A stretch of 64,000 nucleotides of DNA from positions 19,793,501-19,857,500 of the forward strand of contig OX344749.2 of the NCBI GenBank assembly GCA_947034885.2. Reading direction: 5' to 3'. The notes beneath the pieces were generated by a model. It was not told where the DNA came from, searched no databases, and worked only from the letters and a program-made list of their open reading frames with translations. The DNA comes from Thuidium tamariscinum (taxonomy: Eukaryota; Streptophyta; Bryopsida; Hypnales; Thuidiaceae). Made by a program: the position numbers and the translations under genes. The first letter of the stretch is position 1; each line of letters opens with the position of its first letter. Below are positions 36,401-48,603 of this stretch, one piece after another.

Positions 36401-37806
36401 CAGATGGATATACTCCCTTTTATTGCCTGGATTTCAAAGACACACCCAGTCCACAGACTGCTTAATCATATTTGTGACTCACTTCAATTTTTCATCTGCA
36501 GGTGGAGATCAACCTTTTGTCAGGCGAAACCAGAATCTTGGCGGCAGATCTTGTATACGATGCTGGAAAAAGCTTAAACACTGCTGTTGATGTGGGGCAG
36601 GTGAAGAAATTTCATTCTCCAATTCACAATTGAGCCCTTCTGAATCTCTTTCCTTTTCAGATTTTTCTCAGCTTGAATGTTCGTAGGTTTCAACCCTAAT
36701 TCTCGTTAATTTCATGTACATCACCAGGTCGAGGGTGCCTTCGTCTTCGGAATTGGATTCTTGGTGACAGAAGACGTGGAGAGGGACGCCAAGGGCAAGC
36801 TCTTGACGGATGGCACCTGGACATACAAGCCACCCACGTTTGACATTATTCCACAGAAGTTCAATGTGGAGCTCTTCAAAAGTCCCACCCACAAAGAACG
36901 TGTCTTTTCTTCCAAAGGTTTGGCTTCTCTTTGCCATTTTACTCTCACTTTGATCACAAACCATCAGTATTGAAAAGGAAATCAGTCACTAATTATTGGT
37001 TTTGACCTTTTGTTTGGAATAGTGAAAATTATGTCCTATTTAAGTTAGGGGATTTAGTACTCAATTTGGTGTAGAATTAATCATAAGTGGGTACTTCTAG
37101 CTATGGACTTTCTCTTTGAAATAGGACTTGATTTCTTCTACACTTATTTATTTATCAAATCTACACATATTTTAAACTAGTGTAGGTTGAAATATAACAT
37201 GTTTGCACTAATTTCTATAAAATCATTCCATTTATAAATTTTAGAAAAGACATGGCGGATTTGAAAAAGGATGAAAAAAGATAATATCAATCGGAGTTCC
37301 ACTATAGAGGGAATATGATGAAGAAATTGAAGAGACATGTTCCAATTGGTAACATGCAACAATTGTCACTAAGAATTGAACAACCAAGAAGAGGGGAAAA
37401 ATCACTTTTTGTAGTGATACTAAGTGTTGTACCCTCTCTACTAGTATAACTTGGTGTAGTTTTGCAAGAATTAAATCATCTATTTTTTCATTGATTGCTA
37501 ATGGAGTAGACCACTTTATTATATTTTTAAAGGCCAGTCATCATCTAACACCCTCAATTGTGTCATGTAACAGCGGTGGGCGAGCCTCCAATACTGCTAG
37601 CTACTTCTGTATACTCTGCAATTCATAGTGCTATTGTAGCAGCTCGGAAAGACTACAAGGGTGCCAATGCAAGTCATGATCTCTTTGACTTTAGTCCTCC
37701 TGCCACTGTAGAAAAAGTCAAGAGCTTGTGTGGCCTTGATAATGTAGAGCGCTATTTAAAGTCCACATTAAAAACTACCAAAGTGCCTCACGGAAAGCTT
37801 CTATAA
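28364..37806 (+). CDS. AO: Aldehyde oxidase (molybdenum-iron-sulfur flavoprotein), 13 exons, 1,369 aa
   Basis: Exons, all joined in frame: 28364-28523, 28732-30302, 30477-30573, 30928-31193, 31578-31784, 32871-33089, 33650-34012, 34705-35097, 35706-35927, 36159-36248, 36502-36600, 36728-36917, 37574-37806. Total 4,110 nt, the usual length for the family. N-terminal 2Fe-2S ligands are C51, C56, C59 and C81 (RGCGEGGCGAC, VNSC); the second cluster uses C121/C124 (QCGFCTPGM) and C176/C178 (CRCTGYRP). The FAD domain follows (GGHVRNWGSVGGNLVMAQ). The molybdopterin domain has GGAFGGK (828-834), VRAPGD (near 944), GQG (1071-1073) and the catalytic Glu E1296 in AVGEPP. VRAPGD instead of the xanthine dehydrogenase FRGFG motif, plus SFASDVDLEDLGLN after the Fe-S domain, point to aldehyde oxidase. 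Plant members oxidise aldehydes such as abscisic or indole acetaldehyde in the cytosol using O2; the substrate here is unknown. No frame breaks. Intron 9 uses a GC donor. Confidence 0.95.
33385..33413. repeat. (CA)14 microsatellite in aldehyde oxidase intron 6
   Basis: An uninterrupted CA dinucleotide run of 29 bases inside the intron at 33,090-33,649. Confidence 0.95.
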
Positions 37807-40380
37807 ATATGATTGCAACTTGAATAGATATAATAGTTGATATTAAACATCTTTAGTTGTACATTCTTTGTAAATCTATAAAATGTATATAGGGCAAGAT
37901 GGACTTGTATATGGACTTAATATAGAATTAATCTTTAAATAGAACTTTGAATTATAGGTAACATTTTGCCATTGAATAGTTGGTATTAGGACTTTATTTG
38001 TGGACCAATGTCCCCCTTGCTAGCCTTCCTCTAAGGCTAGTTTTTGGAGGGATGACTGCTAGTTTGTTGCATTTTGATAGATCTGGAAAAAATTTGCCCC
38101 CTAAAAAAGCCCTGGTTGGTATATATTGACAATTATGAGTTGTAAATGTTTTAATCTACATTTATACCATTTTAAGTTGAATGGAGCAACTTTGATGTTG
38201 TCATGGCTATAACAATTAGTATACAAAGGATTTGCGAACATGAGTTATGTACCATATGTTGTAATGTACCATAGTATGATATACTACTATAAAAACATGA
38301 TATTTTCTTTTGTTATTAACACACACATTTCTCGTAGCTTTGTCACTATAAATATTGTGTTGCTAAGACTTTTACCCTATTACAGTGAGGATGACAAAAG
38401 TATTCCATACCTCCCAATAATTGTCTCAAAAGTGTTTGTAATGGACAATGTTGAAAGTCTTTGAAGAAATTGAAAAAAAAACTTCCAAGTGAAGGCTAAC
38501 TAAATTCCTTTAGACCCCAGGGGGTGCACTCTTTGTTTCTTTAATGTCGACATGAAAACTAATGAAGGATAATTTTAATTGCCTTAAACCTAAATTTTGG
38601 ACAATTATTCAAAGTAAACCAGCATCCATATAATGGGCTTTTAGACTTTATAAATAATAAAGGGTATACAAAAATACTAAATTTTATCAATTTCTTTTTT
38701 CTAAAGTAGCTCTACCAAAATTCCCCTCCAAAAATTTGAACTTTTGGTAGTATTCTTAGTACAGTATAAATTCCATGACCTATACATTGAATTCACAATA
38801 GTGTAAGAATTTATAGTTCAGGGTCAACTAGAATCCTGTAAGCACACTGTACAAATTTAATTCTAGATGAATGAATGATATTTGACTAGGCACTTCAGTT
38901 TAGTGACTGAGTGGTAGGGTGAGTGAGCAACAGGTTTTGGGTTATAATTTACTATGCTCTGCTTAGCATCTTATAACATTGTTACAGTAGATGTCATACC
39001 GGTGATGAAGTCAAAGTTGGTATTGAAGACTTTCAAGATCAACATGGTGGTCTTCACAAAGTTCTAGGGATTAGACATTCATGTCCCTCACAAAGTACGG
39101 ATGGTTGCACTTGGTTAGCTTAGTGTTGCAGAGCTACACCAACTAAAGGTTATTCTTCTTGGCAAGTGGCAGGTAGAGATTGAAGTGCGCAAGGGAAATG
39201 AACAAGTTGGCTTGCCCAACATGTGGGTAATCCCTACATGTCACTAAGGTACTAAAAAATTTGCATACAATTTTTTTCCAGTGATTCATATGTGCTTCCC
39301 TCTTGCATGCATTTTTTTCCAGTGATTTATATGTGCTTCCTTCATTGATGTTGTGCTGTTTTAATGTGTAGGTCACAAGCATCATATTGGCTTTAGTTTG
39401 GAGTTCTTCTGTATCCCATTGCATTTGAAAATGGGAACCGTGGACATAACATACTCTTCATTTTTTGAAACTTCATGTAAATGGTGTGTGTTATGTGTTT
39501 ATTTACACATACACCACAATTTGGTACATTGCCTTGAGCCATCTAGACTTGAACTTGCATTGTTTTCTCATGGTACTAGTTTTTGCTTCATTGCTCCATT
39601 GTTTCATTGCTTCATTGTTTTTGCTTCATTGCTTCGTTAGTATGAGCTTTGGTATTAGTTTTTGCAATTGTTGTGATTTTGTGTTCTTGTGAATATATTG
39701 TTTGCAAATACACCATTTAGGATTATATTGTAACTGTTTGTATGACATTCTATTATGTTGGATTTATAATGAACATAGGGTATAAAAAATTGACACCTAA
39801 GAAAATTTCAACTAAAAGATAGGGTATATGAAATAAGCACCCTTTAGAAATTTAGGTGAAGTAAGCCCCCTATAAATCCCCAAAAATCACCTACATAACC
39901 CTTGAATAATAGGGGCTTGTTCACACATGATCAACAAACTTCTCATATAGTGCACCCCCTGGGCTTTACACACAATGTCATGATAATCATAGTTTTAAAA
40001 TTCAAATTCCACATAGAAGTTATTAAGTTTTATTCATGATCATGTTTAAGAGTTCCAATATAATAGCAAAGAAGTAAATGATGAAAAATGATTTCGGATA
40101 CAATGATAGTTGTTTATTTTTTAGCAAGGCTAATTATGAAGGATCCTAGATACTTCACTCTTGAATCTTATAGATGAGGGTTAAAAGAACATCATATTGA
40201 CATTGAAGCAAAAAAAGGAAGAAATAAAGAAATGTAAGAAGTTATAAAAAAATTTAATTTTTAAATTTATCTTTGTTGAAGGAATTTTCCAATTAAAAAA
40301 TTAAAAATTTAGACATTTGTAATCAATCATGTTGAAACTCAATGCAATGTTATCAATTTACTATAAAGCTCAATTTTGTA
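37807..40380. other. AT-rich spacer after the aldehyde oxidase gene
   Basis: No gene. 39,585-39,645 is a short degenerate array of 'ttgcttcattg'. Near 38,890-38,960 'gtgactgagtggtaggg' followed by 'ggttttgggttataattt' is faintly like the A and B boxes of a tRNA-derived SINE, but too degenerate to call. Short ORFs are AT-rich noise. Confidence 0.35.
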
Positions 40381-41730
40381 ATACTATACATGAATGTTTT
40401 TTGGACTCTACACAACATCAAGGCCTTGAGGAGAACTTCAAGGCCCAACAACTTTCATAACTTTTGACTTCACGTTTCAAAAGTTATTGTATGATATGTA
40501 GTTAAAAAAAACCATTTAAATTTTTTTTTGAAATTAGTTTCTAAATTTATACATACAAAGGTTGTTATTATGTGAACCTAGGAGTGTGAGCCTATGAGCC
40601 TAGAAGACGATACACCTATGATATATGTGTCTTTATTAAAGAGACCTTCTATTATTATAGTATATTTATATTATAGATACTTAATTATATTATAGATGCT
40701 TTTATTATAAGCACCTTCAATGGTTATAGTATATGTACTTATATACATATTCAAAGCTCACTTGCTTAGATTTTCATACTCACATACTAGCACCATAGTT
40801 ATACATACATGGAAAGCTTTGAATCATTCTATTTTGATTAGTGAGATGAAAGTTGTAAGGAATTATAGTTTGTAGGTAGTTATGGATTCCCTACTCTAAA
40901 ATAAACTTTGAAGTCCTTTCGTTAATCCAATTTTCAATATTTTTGGAAAATAAAAATAAAAATTTGGATGTAGATCTTTTATAACAACATTGCAACCATG
41001 AGGATTACATTTTTCAACTCTATAAATAAATTCTTAACAATTTAGTATTTGGAATCATTGTCAACTCTTTCTACTTATTATTTTTTTCCTACTTCAGTTG
41101 TAAAACAACTCTAAATGATTTGAAAATTTTCAAGCATATAGCCAACTAGACTCAAAGAATGAATCCAAAGTAGCTCTATCATTTTGGACATTTTTTCATA
41201 CTATTATGACCTTGTAAAGTGTAGTTGCCTGGCTTTTTGCAAGGCAAATTTTTTTTTTGTCAATTCAAATGCTAATATATTACAATCTACAAGGTGGAAA
41301 TTTTTGAAATCTTTTCCACACATTCTCAAATCAAAGTACTATAATACAGGGCTTTTTTTTTTGCTTTCTAATGCTAGATTACACCAAAAAAAATAATCTA
41401 GCTAAAAAAACACTACAAAAAATGCCAAAAAACTTGGATGAAATCACCAAACAACTTTGAAATTTAAAAAAAAATTAGATGAAATCGCCTAATTGTGGAT
41501 GAAAACTTTACTATACATCCAATAAGTGGATGAATGTTGCAATTTGGAGCACCACTATAACATTTTATATTGCCACTATGGCACATTTTCAAATATGAAA
41601 ATAAAAACTTGCTACAAAATCCTACAATTATATGTGCCTAGAAATGTTATTTTTCCTAAAATTTAGGTCTTGCACTAGAAATGGCAATTTTGAAGCATTT
41701 TGATGAAGATATAGTCAAATACATCTAGAG
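40380..41730. repeat. Dispersed AT-rich repeat, copy 1
   Basis: Blocks here recur in the same order at 43.27-44.21 kb: 'aaggccca...ctttcataa.ttttgacttcac', 'gaaagctttgaatca', 'tttggaaaataaaaa', 'ttgtcaattcaaatgct', 'acaatctacaaggtggaaattt' and 'agaaatggcaattttg.agcattt'. The copies are diverged, with indels. It is probably the remnant of a transposable element with no coding capacity left. Confidence 0.7.
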
Positions 41731-43269
41731 GTCAAGTGTAATTTTGTGGATTAAATTTTGATTTGTCTTGGAATTTACTTATTTATTCCATTTTCATTCA
41801 TTGCACTATAAATCCTAGAGTAGTAGGTCAAATTCTAATATACAATTATGAGTTTTCATATTTTAGGTTGTTTTTGTATATTTTATTATAAAGAATAGTA
41901 AGTACAAAATTCTATAGACTATATTAGGCTTAGTCATGATTAAACTTTCTAACTTCAATTACTAAGATCTTGTAATCAATGATAGAGGTGGAAATCTCTA
42001 AAATAACTACTATACATTGCTATAGTATATGAATGCATTCTACTAGTATAGTATAGTCAAATTTTTAACAAATAGCTTTTCTCATTCTTTCACAATATAT
42101 TCAAGATGACATCTGTTTTGTAATAGGTAACATTGACCTTTTAGGAATTAATTTATACCAAAACTAACTTTTGAACAAACAAAAAAAGACTATAAATTAC
42201 TTACTTCAATTTGTCATTTTAGGTTTTAATGAATTTGTTGATATCAAAACTAGTACACTTTTGTACTAGTAATTCATGGAGTTTTGTATTTTCTACTAGT
42301 ACATTAATTTTTAGATGGTTTTGTTTAAAATTACACAATTTTTTATTTAAAATTCAAGATTAGCTTGTAAAGTTATTAAAAAAATGTTAAGCCCCATATT
42401 CAAATGTTTAATAAGTGTCTTTTGTATTTTTATTCTTATACCACAATTTAGGCGTTGAATTGGTGAATGCATTAGAAAACCTTTAGGCTCTTAAAGAGGC
42501 CTTGTAAGGTAGCTGGTGGACAACAACTTGTCATTGACTTTCCATTCGGGCAGGGTCACTACATATGTAATTTAGAAGGGGGCTGGCACTACTAGTCGTT
42601 ATTCTATATAATGCAAATGTACAACTAGGGGCTGGTAATACTTAGGTGGAGAGACACAGTGGCACATGCTACCAAAATGGGGGCTAGCTTCTATCCTAAA
42701 AATGATTTTGACTGTAGGGTATCTGTCCCTACATTAGAAATTTTATATTGTTGAAGTAGTTGTACAAAATTTGAGCGTGAAAACAGATTTAGCATGCAAA
42801 CTAAAATGAATTTGGCAGGATTGCACACATTTTTGCCACTTTGATGTCCTTGAGTACAAGAAGGTTATGTTTGTGCTCTTATTGTAGGAGTGAAGTTTCA
42901 CTATAGCACTAAGAGATGTGACAAACACAAGTACTTCCTACATTCCATAAATTCAACTTGAAGGGAAGTATACTCCATTGATTTGGCGTGGAAAGACCTT
43001 TGATACATAAGCATCACACAGTAGTTTTCAAATCAAAAGGGCAGCTGGTGAGACAAACATTGATCTATAGGTGGATGGGCACCTTTATCTTGTTGACCTT
43101 GCCTACCTGCCACTTAGATGCCCCCAACATTTAGTACCACAAAGGTGTACTTGGAGTTTCTTTGCAATGGTGAAAAAGACTGTTGGGCTACACACAGCGT
43201 TTAAAGGCCGGGGATAATGCACAAACCGTACATAGGAGTGTTTTGACACTTGAATTAACCCCTAAAGCC
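41731..43269. other. AT-rich spacer, no gene seen
   Basis: AT-rich, with several TAGT/ACTA-rich stretches near 42.25 kb. Nothing I can name. Confidence 0.3.
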
Positions 43270-44215
43270 CTGAACATTGTTTTTTGAGATTATAAATTTT
43301 TTGGGCAGTTCACTACGGATGGAGTTTTTATTTTTATTTTTTGAAATTTTGATACAATATGTGCCCAAGGAGTAGCTTTAAGGCCCAATAGTTTTCATAA
43401 ATTTTGACTTCACGGTTAAAAATTTATGGTAGGATATGTTGTTTTCTTTACTCGACGGGCAGCCTGGATAGCTGGAAAAACTTCTTCAAAAAAAAAATTT
43501 CTTAAAAAGTGAAATTTCAAATTGGTTCTTTAGGTTTATACAGACATGGGAAGCTTTGAATCAATCCATTCCGATCAATGAGTCAAAAGTTATGAAGATT
43601 TTGAGTTTGGGGTAGTTTGCGGCCAGTTATAGAATCTCTATAGTACAAAAAAAGTTTGAAATTCTTCATTTAATTCAATTTTTCATATTTTTGGAAAAAA
43701 TAAAAACAGATGGTATAGATTGTTTATTATGACATTTTAACCATTGGGATTGAAAATTTTCAATTCCATGAATAAAATGTTCACAATTTGGTGTTTTGGC
43801 TCATTTTTTACTTCTTTCTACTTACTTATTTTTTCCTATATGTTGTACAATTCCAAATGGTTTGAAATTTTTTGAGAATGTATCCAACTTGCATTGAAGT
43901 ATGAATTCAAAGAGTAACCACCATTTTGAATTTTTTTCACACAAATGTGACCTTGTGAAGTGCAGCTGCCCGGATTTTCGCAGGGATAAAAAAACAATTT
44001 TTGTCAATTCAAATGCTTATATCTTGCAATCTACATGGTGGAAATTTATGAAATTTTTTCGACATTTTTACAAACCACCTTACTACAAGATCCTATGGTT
44101 ACATGAGTCAAAAATGTGTTTTAAAAAAAAATTGCACTTGTATTAGAAATGGCAATTTTGGAGCATTTTTGGTGAAAACATAGTCAAAAACCTTTAGGGA
44201 TTAAAGGTGACAAGA
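43270..44215. repeat. Dispersed AT-rich repeat, copy 2
   Basis: The partner of the 40.4-41.7 kb repeat in direct orientation; see the shared blocks listed there. It ends immediately upstream of the second family B gene, so it may be part of that element's 5' flank. Confidence 0.7.
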
Positions 44216-44236
44216 TACGAAGTTGAAATTTAAGAA

Positions 44237-47000
44237 TTGCGGGTCTTATGTGAGCATCTCAAATCTCTTGCCAGCACATTGTTGATTGCTGGAATTGAAG
44301 ACATTATTGGACACCAAAAATTGTGCTACGATGTTGAAGTACTTGAAGCTAGATGTAGTGAGCTTATATCCATGTTGACACAATGTGAGCATAACCGTGT
44401 GGTAGAGAGTACTGACTATCGTCAAAAAGTTGAGGCATTGGAAGAAGAGTTGCAAAGATGCAATGTTGAATACAAGGCATTAGAAAAGAAGATGTGTTCC
44501 TTGCTTGAGACTCCAAGAGCCTATCGCCAACGAATCCATGGTTCAAAGATGAAAAGTTTCAGTGATCTTTCTTCTGATAGCGGGTATGCAAAGTGCCAAC
44601 GAGCTTGTGAGAGGCATGCCTGTGGTTGTGGCAGCAGTACAACATGAAAATAAGCAGGGAGGAAGGAAAAAACGGCTTACTAGGGATTTTGTTGCTGAGG
44701 TGAAGACTACCGAATGTATTGCCAACATGTTGAGGCCCAGTGAGGCAACTACATTAGTCAACCAACCTAAGATGTCAGAAGCTACAATGTCAATGTTGAA
44801 GAAAGTGATCAAGCGTATTGAGGATAGCATACGAGAGGATTGTATGTTGGACTCATGCAATGTAGCTGGGGTCACAAGGCAAGGATATATTAGTATTTAC
44901 AAGATAGCGAAGAATCAAATTGGACTTATAGCACTCGGATTCAAATCAAGTATTTTGCCAACGCCGCATCGACTTGCGAAGTTGCAGAAGTAGATGAATG
45001 CTAAGTTGCCGCAATTTATTGGAGAATACTACAGCATTGAAGGACGCCGCATGATTCCAGAAGTGCGGGTGGATGGCAAGGTGATCACTATAGCAAAAGA
45101 AGTCATACTGGATAATAAGAACAATTTTTTTGTTGACTTGGAGGTTGTCCAATGCTCAATGGTAATGTTCTATGAAATGACAGTAGTAGGTAAAGGGCTC
45201 ATCATAATCTATAGTATAGTGTGGTCTACTGAAATTACACAAGCTATATTATGCCATCATATGAATTGATTTTGTTGTGCTAAATTGTATCAATGTAGTT
45301 TGCAGAGTGCAATGGAGGACCTTTGATATTTGTGCTGAAGCTTGATGAAGCAAAAGTTTTGGAAGGTAGAAAATTTGAAAGGATAAGTTTGACCTTAATG
45401 AATCGGGCACTAGATACAAACATTCAAAAGGATGATGCCAAATATATTTCTGTCCAATCTAAGCAAGAGATATGGCCCATAGGCTACTTTGAAGTTGGGA
45501 AGGAGTCTTATAACGTGCTTAAGTGGGCATTCGAAAAGACAAAGTTCCCTGAAGTTATAGCAACTCAAATTGAGGGCTAAAATCTTGTTGTAGATGGGGT
45601 AGGTAGCTTCCAAATTGAGTGGTATCTCAATGCAGATATGAAGACAATAAAGTGCATGTATAGACTTCAACATGAACCCTCATGTAAGATGACTTGTATC
45701 TATTGTCACTTTGTGAGTAAGTCCATGAAAGAGTAAAGACTTCTACAAGTGCTAAAGCAAAGAGGATAAAGTTGCGGGCACTACAAGAAACTCATGTTTT
45801 GGGTGACGAGCCCTAATTTTTTATGACGGATTTTAGGTGATGTCAATGTTTACAACTCAAAAATTTTATGTCAACAAAAATGTCCAATGTAACATCAATG
45901 TTGATAGTCTAATGTTTTTATGTTAACAGTGATGTTACATTGGACATTTTTGTTGACATAAAGTTTTTGAGTTGTTAGCATTGACATCACCTAAAATCCG
46001 TTATAAAAAATTAGGGCTCGTCACCAAAGATAAAGGTTTCTTATAGTGGGGGGAAAGGTACATGGCAAGGTGGTCTTTTTGCACCACAAATATCAGAAGA
46101 GCCATGTGACATTAGCACGCATTTAAGGTGGAAGCCAATCCTACCGATTCCTCTTTCTAGAACTCATATTTGCACATTGCATGCACAAGTGCATATCATT
46201 GAAAAGATATTGCACCTTCATTTATGTTCATCTAGAACATGTAAGATGTTACAAGGAAAGCAAAGGCTATTGAATCCATAGAGAGGACACTATCAGTGAT
46301 CGGTGTGGAACACGGTAACTGCCAATTAAAAAAAGACTAGAAGAAATCAGGTAAAATTGGGAATGTCGTATCAATGCCAAGTCTAAATGGTGGAGTGGCA
46401 GCAAAACTTTTTTGAGGTAGCACATGGTCATTGTATGATAAAGTCTAGAAAGAAGTGTGTATAGCTGAGTCAAACTGCCTCGAGGGGGGAATGGGTTGAC
46501 AAAAGCGATGGAAGGTATAGAAGACGTTGGAAGATCTACAACCTTACTTAACAAGACTTGTACTTACATAAGGGCAATGTGAAAGTTGTTGAGCTAAGAT
46601 GGACGCATTTGGAAAGGCCTTCTTAGTAGCATTCGGAAAAACCCACATGACACACTACATTGTAAGGAGCTTATTTTAGAAGATTTGAAATTAAACTTCT
46701 TTTCTATTGAAGCTATGCATGCATAGTTAATATTCTCTTTGTGTATCAAATATCTATGCCTAATTAAGTTCTTTATTTGCATATGCAGCATGTTCTTGTC
46801 AAACACGGACCATGGTTTGTTGAAGAATTTGGAAGCTTATTAATTTGGAACTACCAAGGGATGGAGAAATCCCACCATGTTGCGAAGGCTGCCACACAAG
46901 TTCATACACAACATGGGGGGACAAGAAACCGTACAAGCATCATTATACAACAATACGAGTCGTAGTATCGATGCATTCAACATCGCTATCACTACAAGAA
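44237..47000 (+). pseudogene. Family B transposase-like gene, copy 2 (heavily broken)
   Basis: A paralogue of the 6.2-9.55 kb gene. A coiled-coil N-terminus (44,237-44,590) shifts frame near 44,560-44,600 into 44,562-44,993. TAG at 44,991 interrupts LAKLQK/MNAKLPQF. The frame continues through NFFVDLEVVQ to a GT-AG intron (45,190-45,305) that copy 1 lacks. It resumes at PLIFVLKLDEAK, SVQSKQEIWPI, TAA at 45,578, then NADMKTIKCMYRL and CIYC. A 270-bp MITE splits the coding region at 45,779. Beyond it come RWKPILPIP, RTHICTLHAQ, THYI, an intron (46,662-46,788) at the same place as in copy 1, then KHGPWFVEEFGS and QGMEKSHHVAKAA. A second MITE follows at 46,990. It is dead, but it confirms the conserved blocks of the family. 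Confidence 0.75.
45779..46048. mobile_element. 270-bp CACTA-type foldback MITE, copy 1
   Basis: It starts CACTACAAGAAA and ends TTTCTTATAGTG, nearly a reverse complement. It is flanked by a 3-bp duplication 'ggg' (45,776-45,778 and 46,049-46,051). The interior is one long inverted repeat of about 110 bases per arm around a loop near 45,910. It is inserted in the coding sequence of family B copy 2. It has no ORF. CACTA-superfamily elements typically duplicate 2-3 bp and end in CACTA. Confidence 0.9.
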
Positions 47001-47259
47001 ACCCATGTTTTGGGTGACGAGCCCTAATTTTTTATGACGGATTTTAGGTGATGTCAATGTTTACAACCCAAAAATTTTATGTCAACAAAAATGTCCAATG
47101 TAACATCAATGTTGATAGTCCAATGTTTTTATGTTAACATTGATGTTACATTGGACATTTTTGTTGACATAAAGTTTTTGAGTTGTTAGCATTGACATCA
47201 CCTAAAATCCGTTATAAAAAATTAGGGCTCGTCACCAAAGATAAAGGTTTCTTATAGTG
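46990..47259. mobile_element. 270-bp CACTA-type foldback MITE, copy 2
   Basis: The same length and ends as the copy at 45,779. By eye it differs at only four positions, three of them C/T. It is flanked by the 3-bp duplication 'tat' (46,987-46,989 and 47,260-47,262). It lies in the same orientation, 941 bases downstream, within the 3' part of family B copy 2. The near identity implies recent insertion of both copies. Confidence 0.9.
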
Positions 47260-47262
47260 TAT

Positions 47263-47869
47263 ATATGAAAAGAGAAGCTAAAGCACATTGAGGCTATGCA
47301 TGGAATACCAAACATTGTAAATATTGATGTAACTGCTCAACATTGTGATGCATGGCACTGGTCTACTGTTGCAACAACCCATAAAGAGTCGTAAAACAAA
47401 TGCCAACGAGACGAAAAGCGATGGATGGCAGTGAATGAAATAAACACTGAATCACCAAACATAGAAGGTGCTTCCACTTGAAATGAAGATATAGTTAGGC
47501 AATCATCTAACATAGACTTAGAAGTAGAAATCAATCTGCTAAATGAGTGAAAAATGTCACAGGCCACTTAGGATCCAAAATAGGCCATTGGACAAATGAT
47601 GACATTATTGATATTACATATTTGAATTACAAACTCAGATTTTGAAGGTGTATCATATTTGCAAGGGTAGAATGTCGGGATTGATTTCATCCAGAGTCAA
47701 AAACACTATATGTAACTGGTCCTAATTAGATGAAGGTACTTTTTTTTTCTCTAAATCATAGATTTTCTCTATGTTTTTCTACAAATCCTCAGACTCATTC
47801 TAATCCTATAATTAAATATTAATATTTAATTTGCATAATAATATATTAAATTTTAAAAAACTAAAAATA
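47263..47869. other. Degenerate 3' end of family B copy 2, and spacer
   Basis: The first 300 bases probably hold the rest of the broken reading frame but are full of stops. The remainder is AT-rich. Confidence 0.35.
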
Positions 47870-48599
47870 GGGTGGTTGCAAGAAACACCATTTTCCGTAG
47901 CGTTTTGGAAATGGACGCTATTTTCTTTGGGAGTACTATTTAATTAGAAAATAAATTTTTTTTTAAAATGAAAAATATGTCTAATGTATAAAACTTAAAG
48001 AAGAAGGTATCCTATGAAGGAAAACCTTAGGAAAATTCTCCAAGTAGGAGAACTAGAAAAGTGGGAAATCTCATGAAAATGGGCGTATTTACATTTTAAT
48101 TTGTAAAAAATAGGAAAAGTTATTTTTCTTGAATCTAAAAATTGTCCATTTGGGAAGAGTTGATGGTGATGATATTCCACCAAAAAAATAATCTCAACTC
48201 TATTATCAATGGTCAGAAACTGCGTGCAATGGGAGTGCTGTTTGCAAGCATGTAGAAGACATAAAATAATGTATTTTTAGATTCCCTTCCATAGGAATAT
48301 GCTTTCCTACTATGCAAATGCACCATGAAAATTTCAACTTTAGATCATTAAATTTGGGTACTCCCAACGTAGTAAAAACCCCTAAACCTCAATTTGTGAC
48401 AAATTAACAATAAATAATTTTAAATATAAAATGATTTTTTTTTATTTCTGAAAAATAACGGATGTAAAAATCATCAAGTTAGAGAGTTCCAATAATTATT
48501 TCATATCCTCGAATATTTTAATTCAAAAGTTATAGCAAAAAAGAACAACATCACTCCAATTGTGACGGAGAATAGGACCGGTGTTTCTTGCAACCACCC
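47870..48599. mobile_element. Foldback DNA transposon, GGGTG-type ends, 730 bp
   Basis: Both ends read GGGTGGTTGCAAGAAACACC inward, with 20 identical bases. It is flanked by a 4-bp duplication, 'aata' at 47,866-47,869 and 48,600-48,603. The inner flanks share blocks with the 24.6-25.7 kb element: 'aaaacccctaaa' followed by 'tgtgaca', and 'aaaagttat.gc.aaaaaa'. No coding capacity. Confidence 0.85.
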
Positions 48600-48603
48600 A
48601 ATA

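Noticed and set aside
38885-38965. tRNA-derived SINE (A box and B box like phrases)
   Set aside because: The B-box match is poor, there is no A-rich tail and no flanking duplication.
41409-41450. 'cactacaaaaaatgcc' as the left end of a CACTA element
   Set aside because: No matching right end with a 3-bp duplication was found downstream. The only similar reverse end (37,416) lies upstream in the wrong order.
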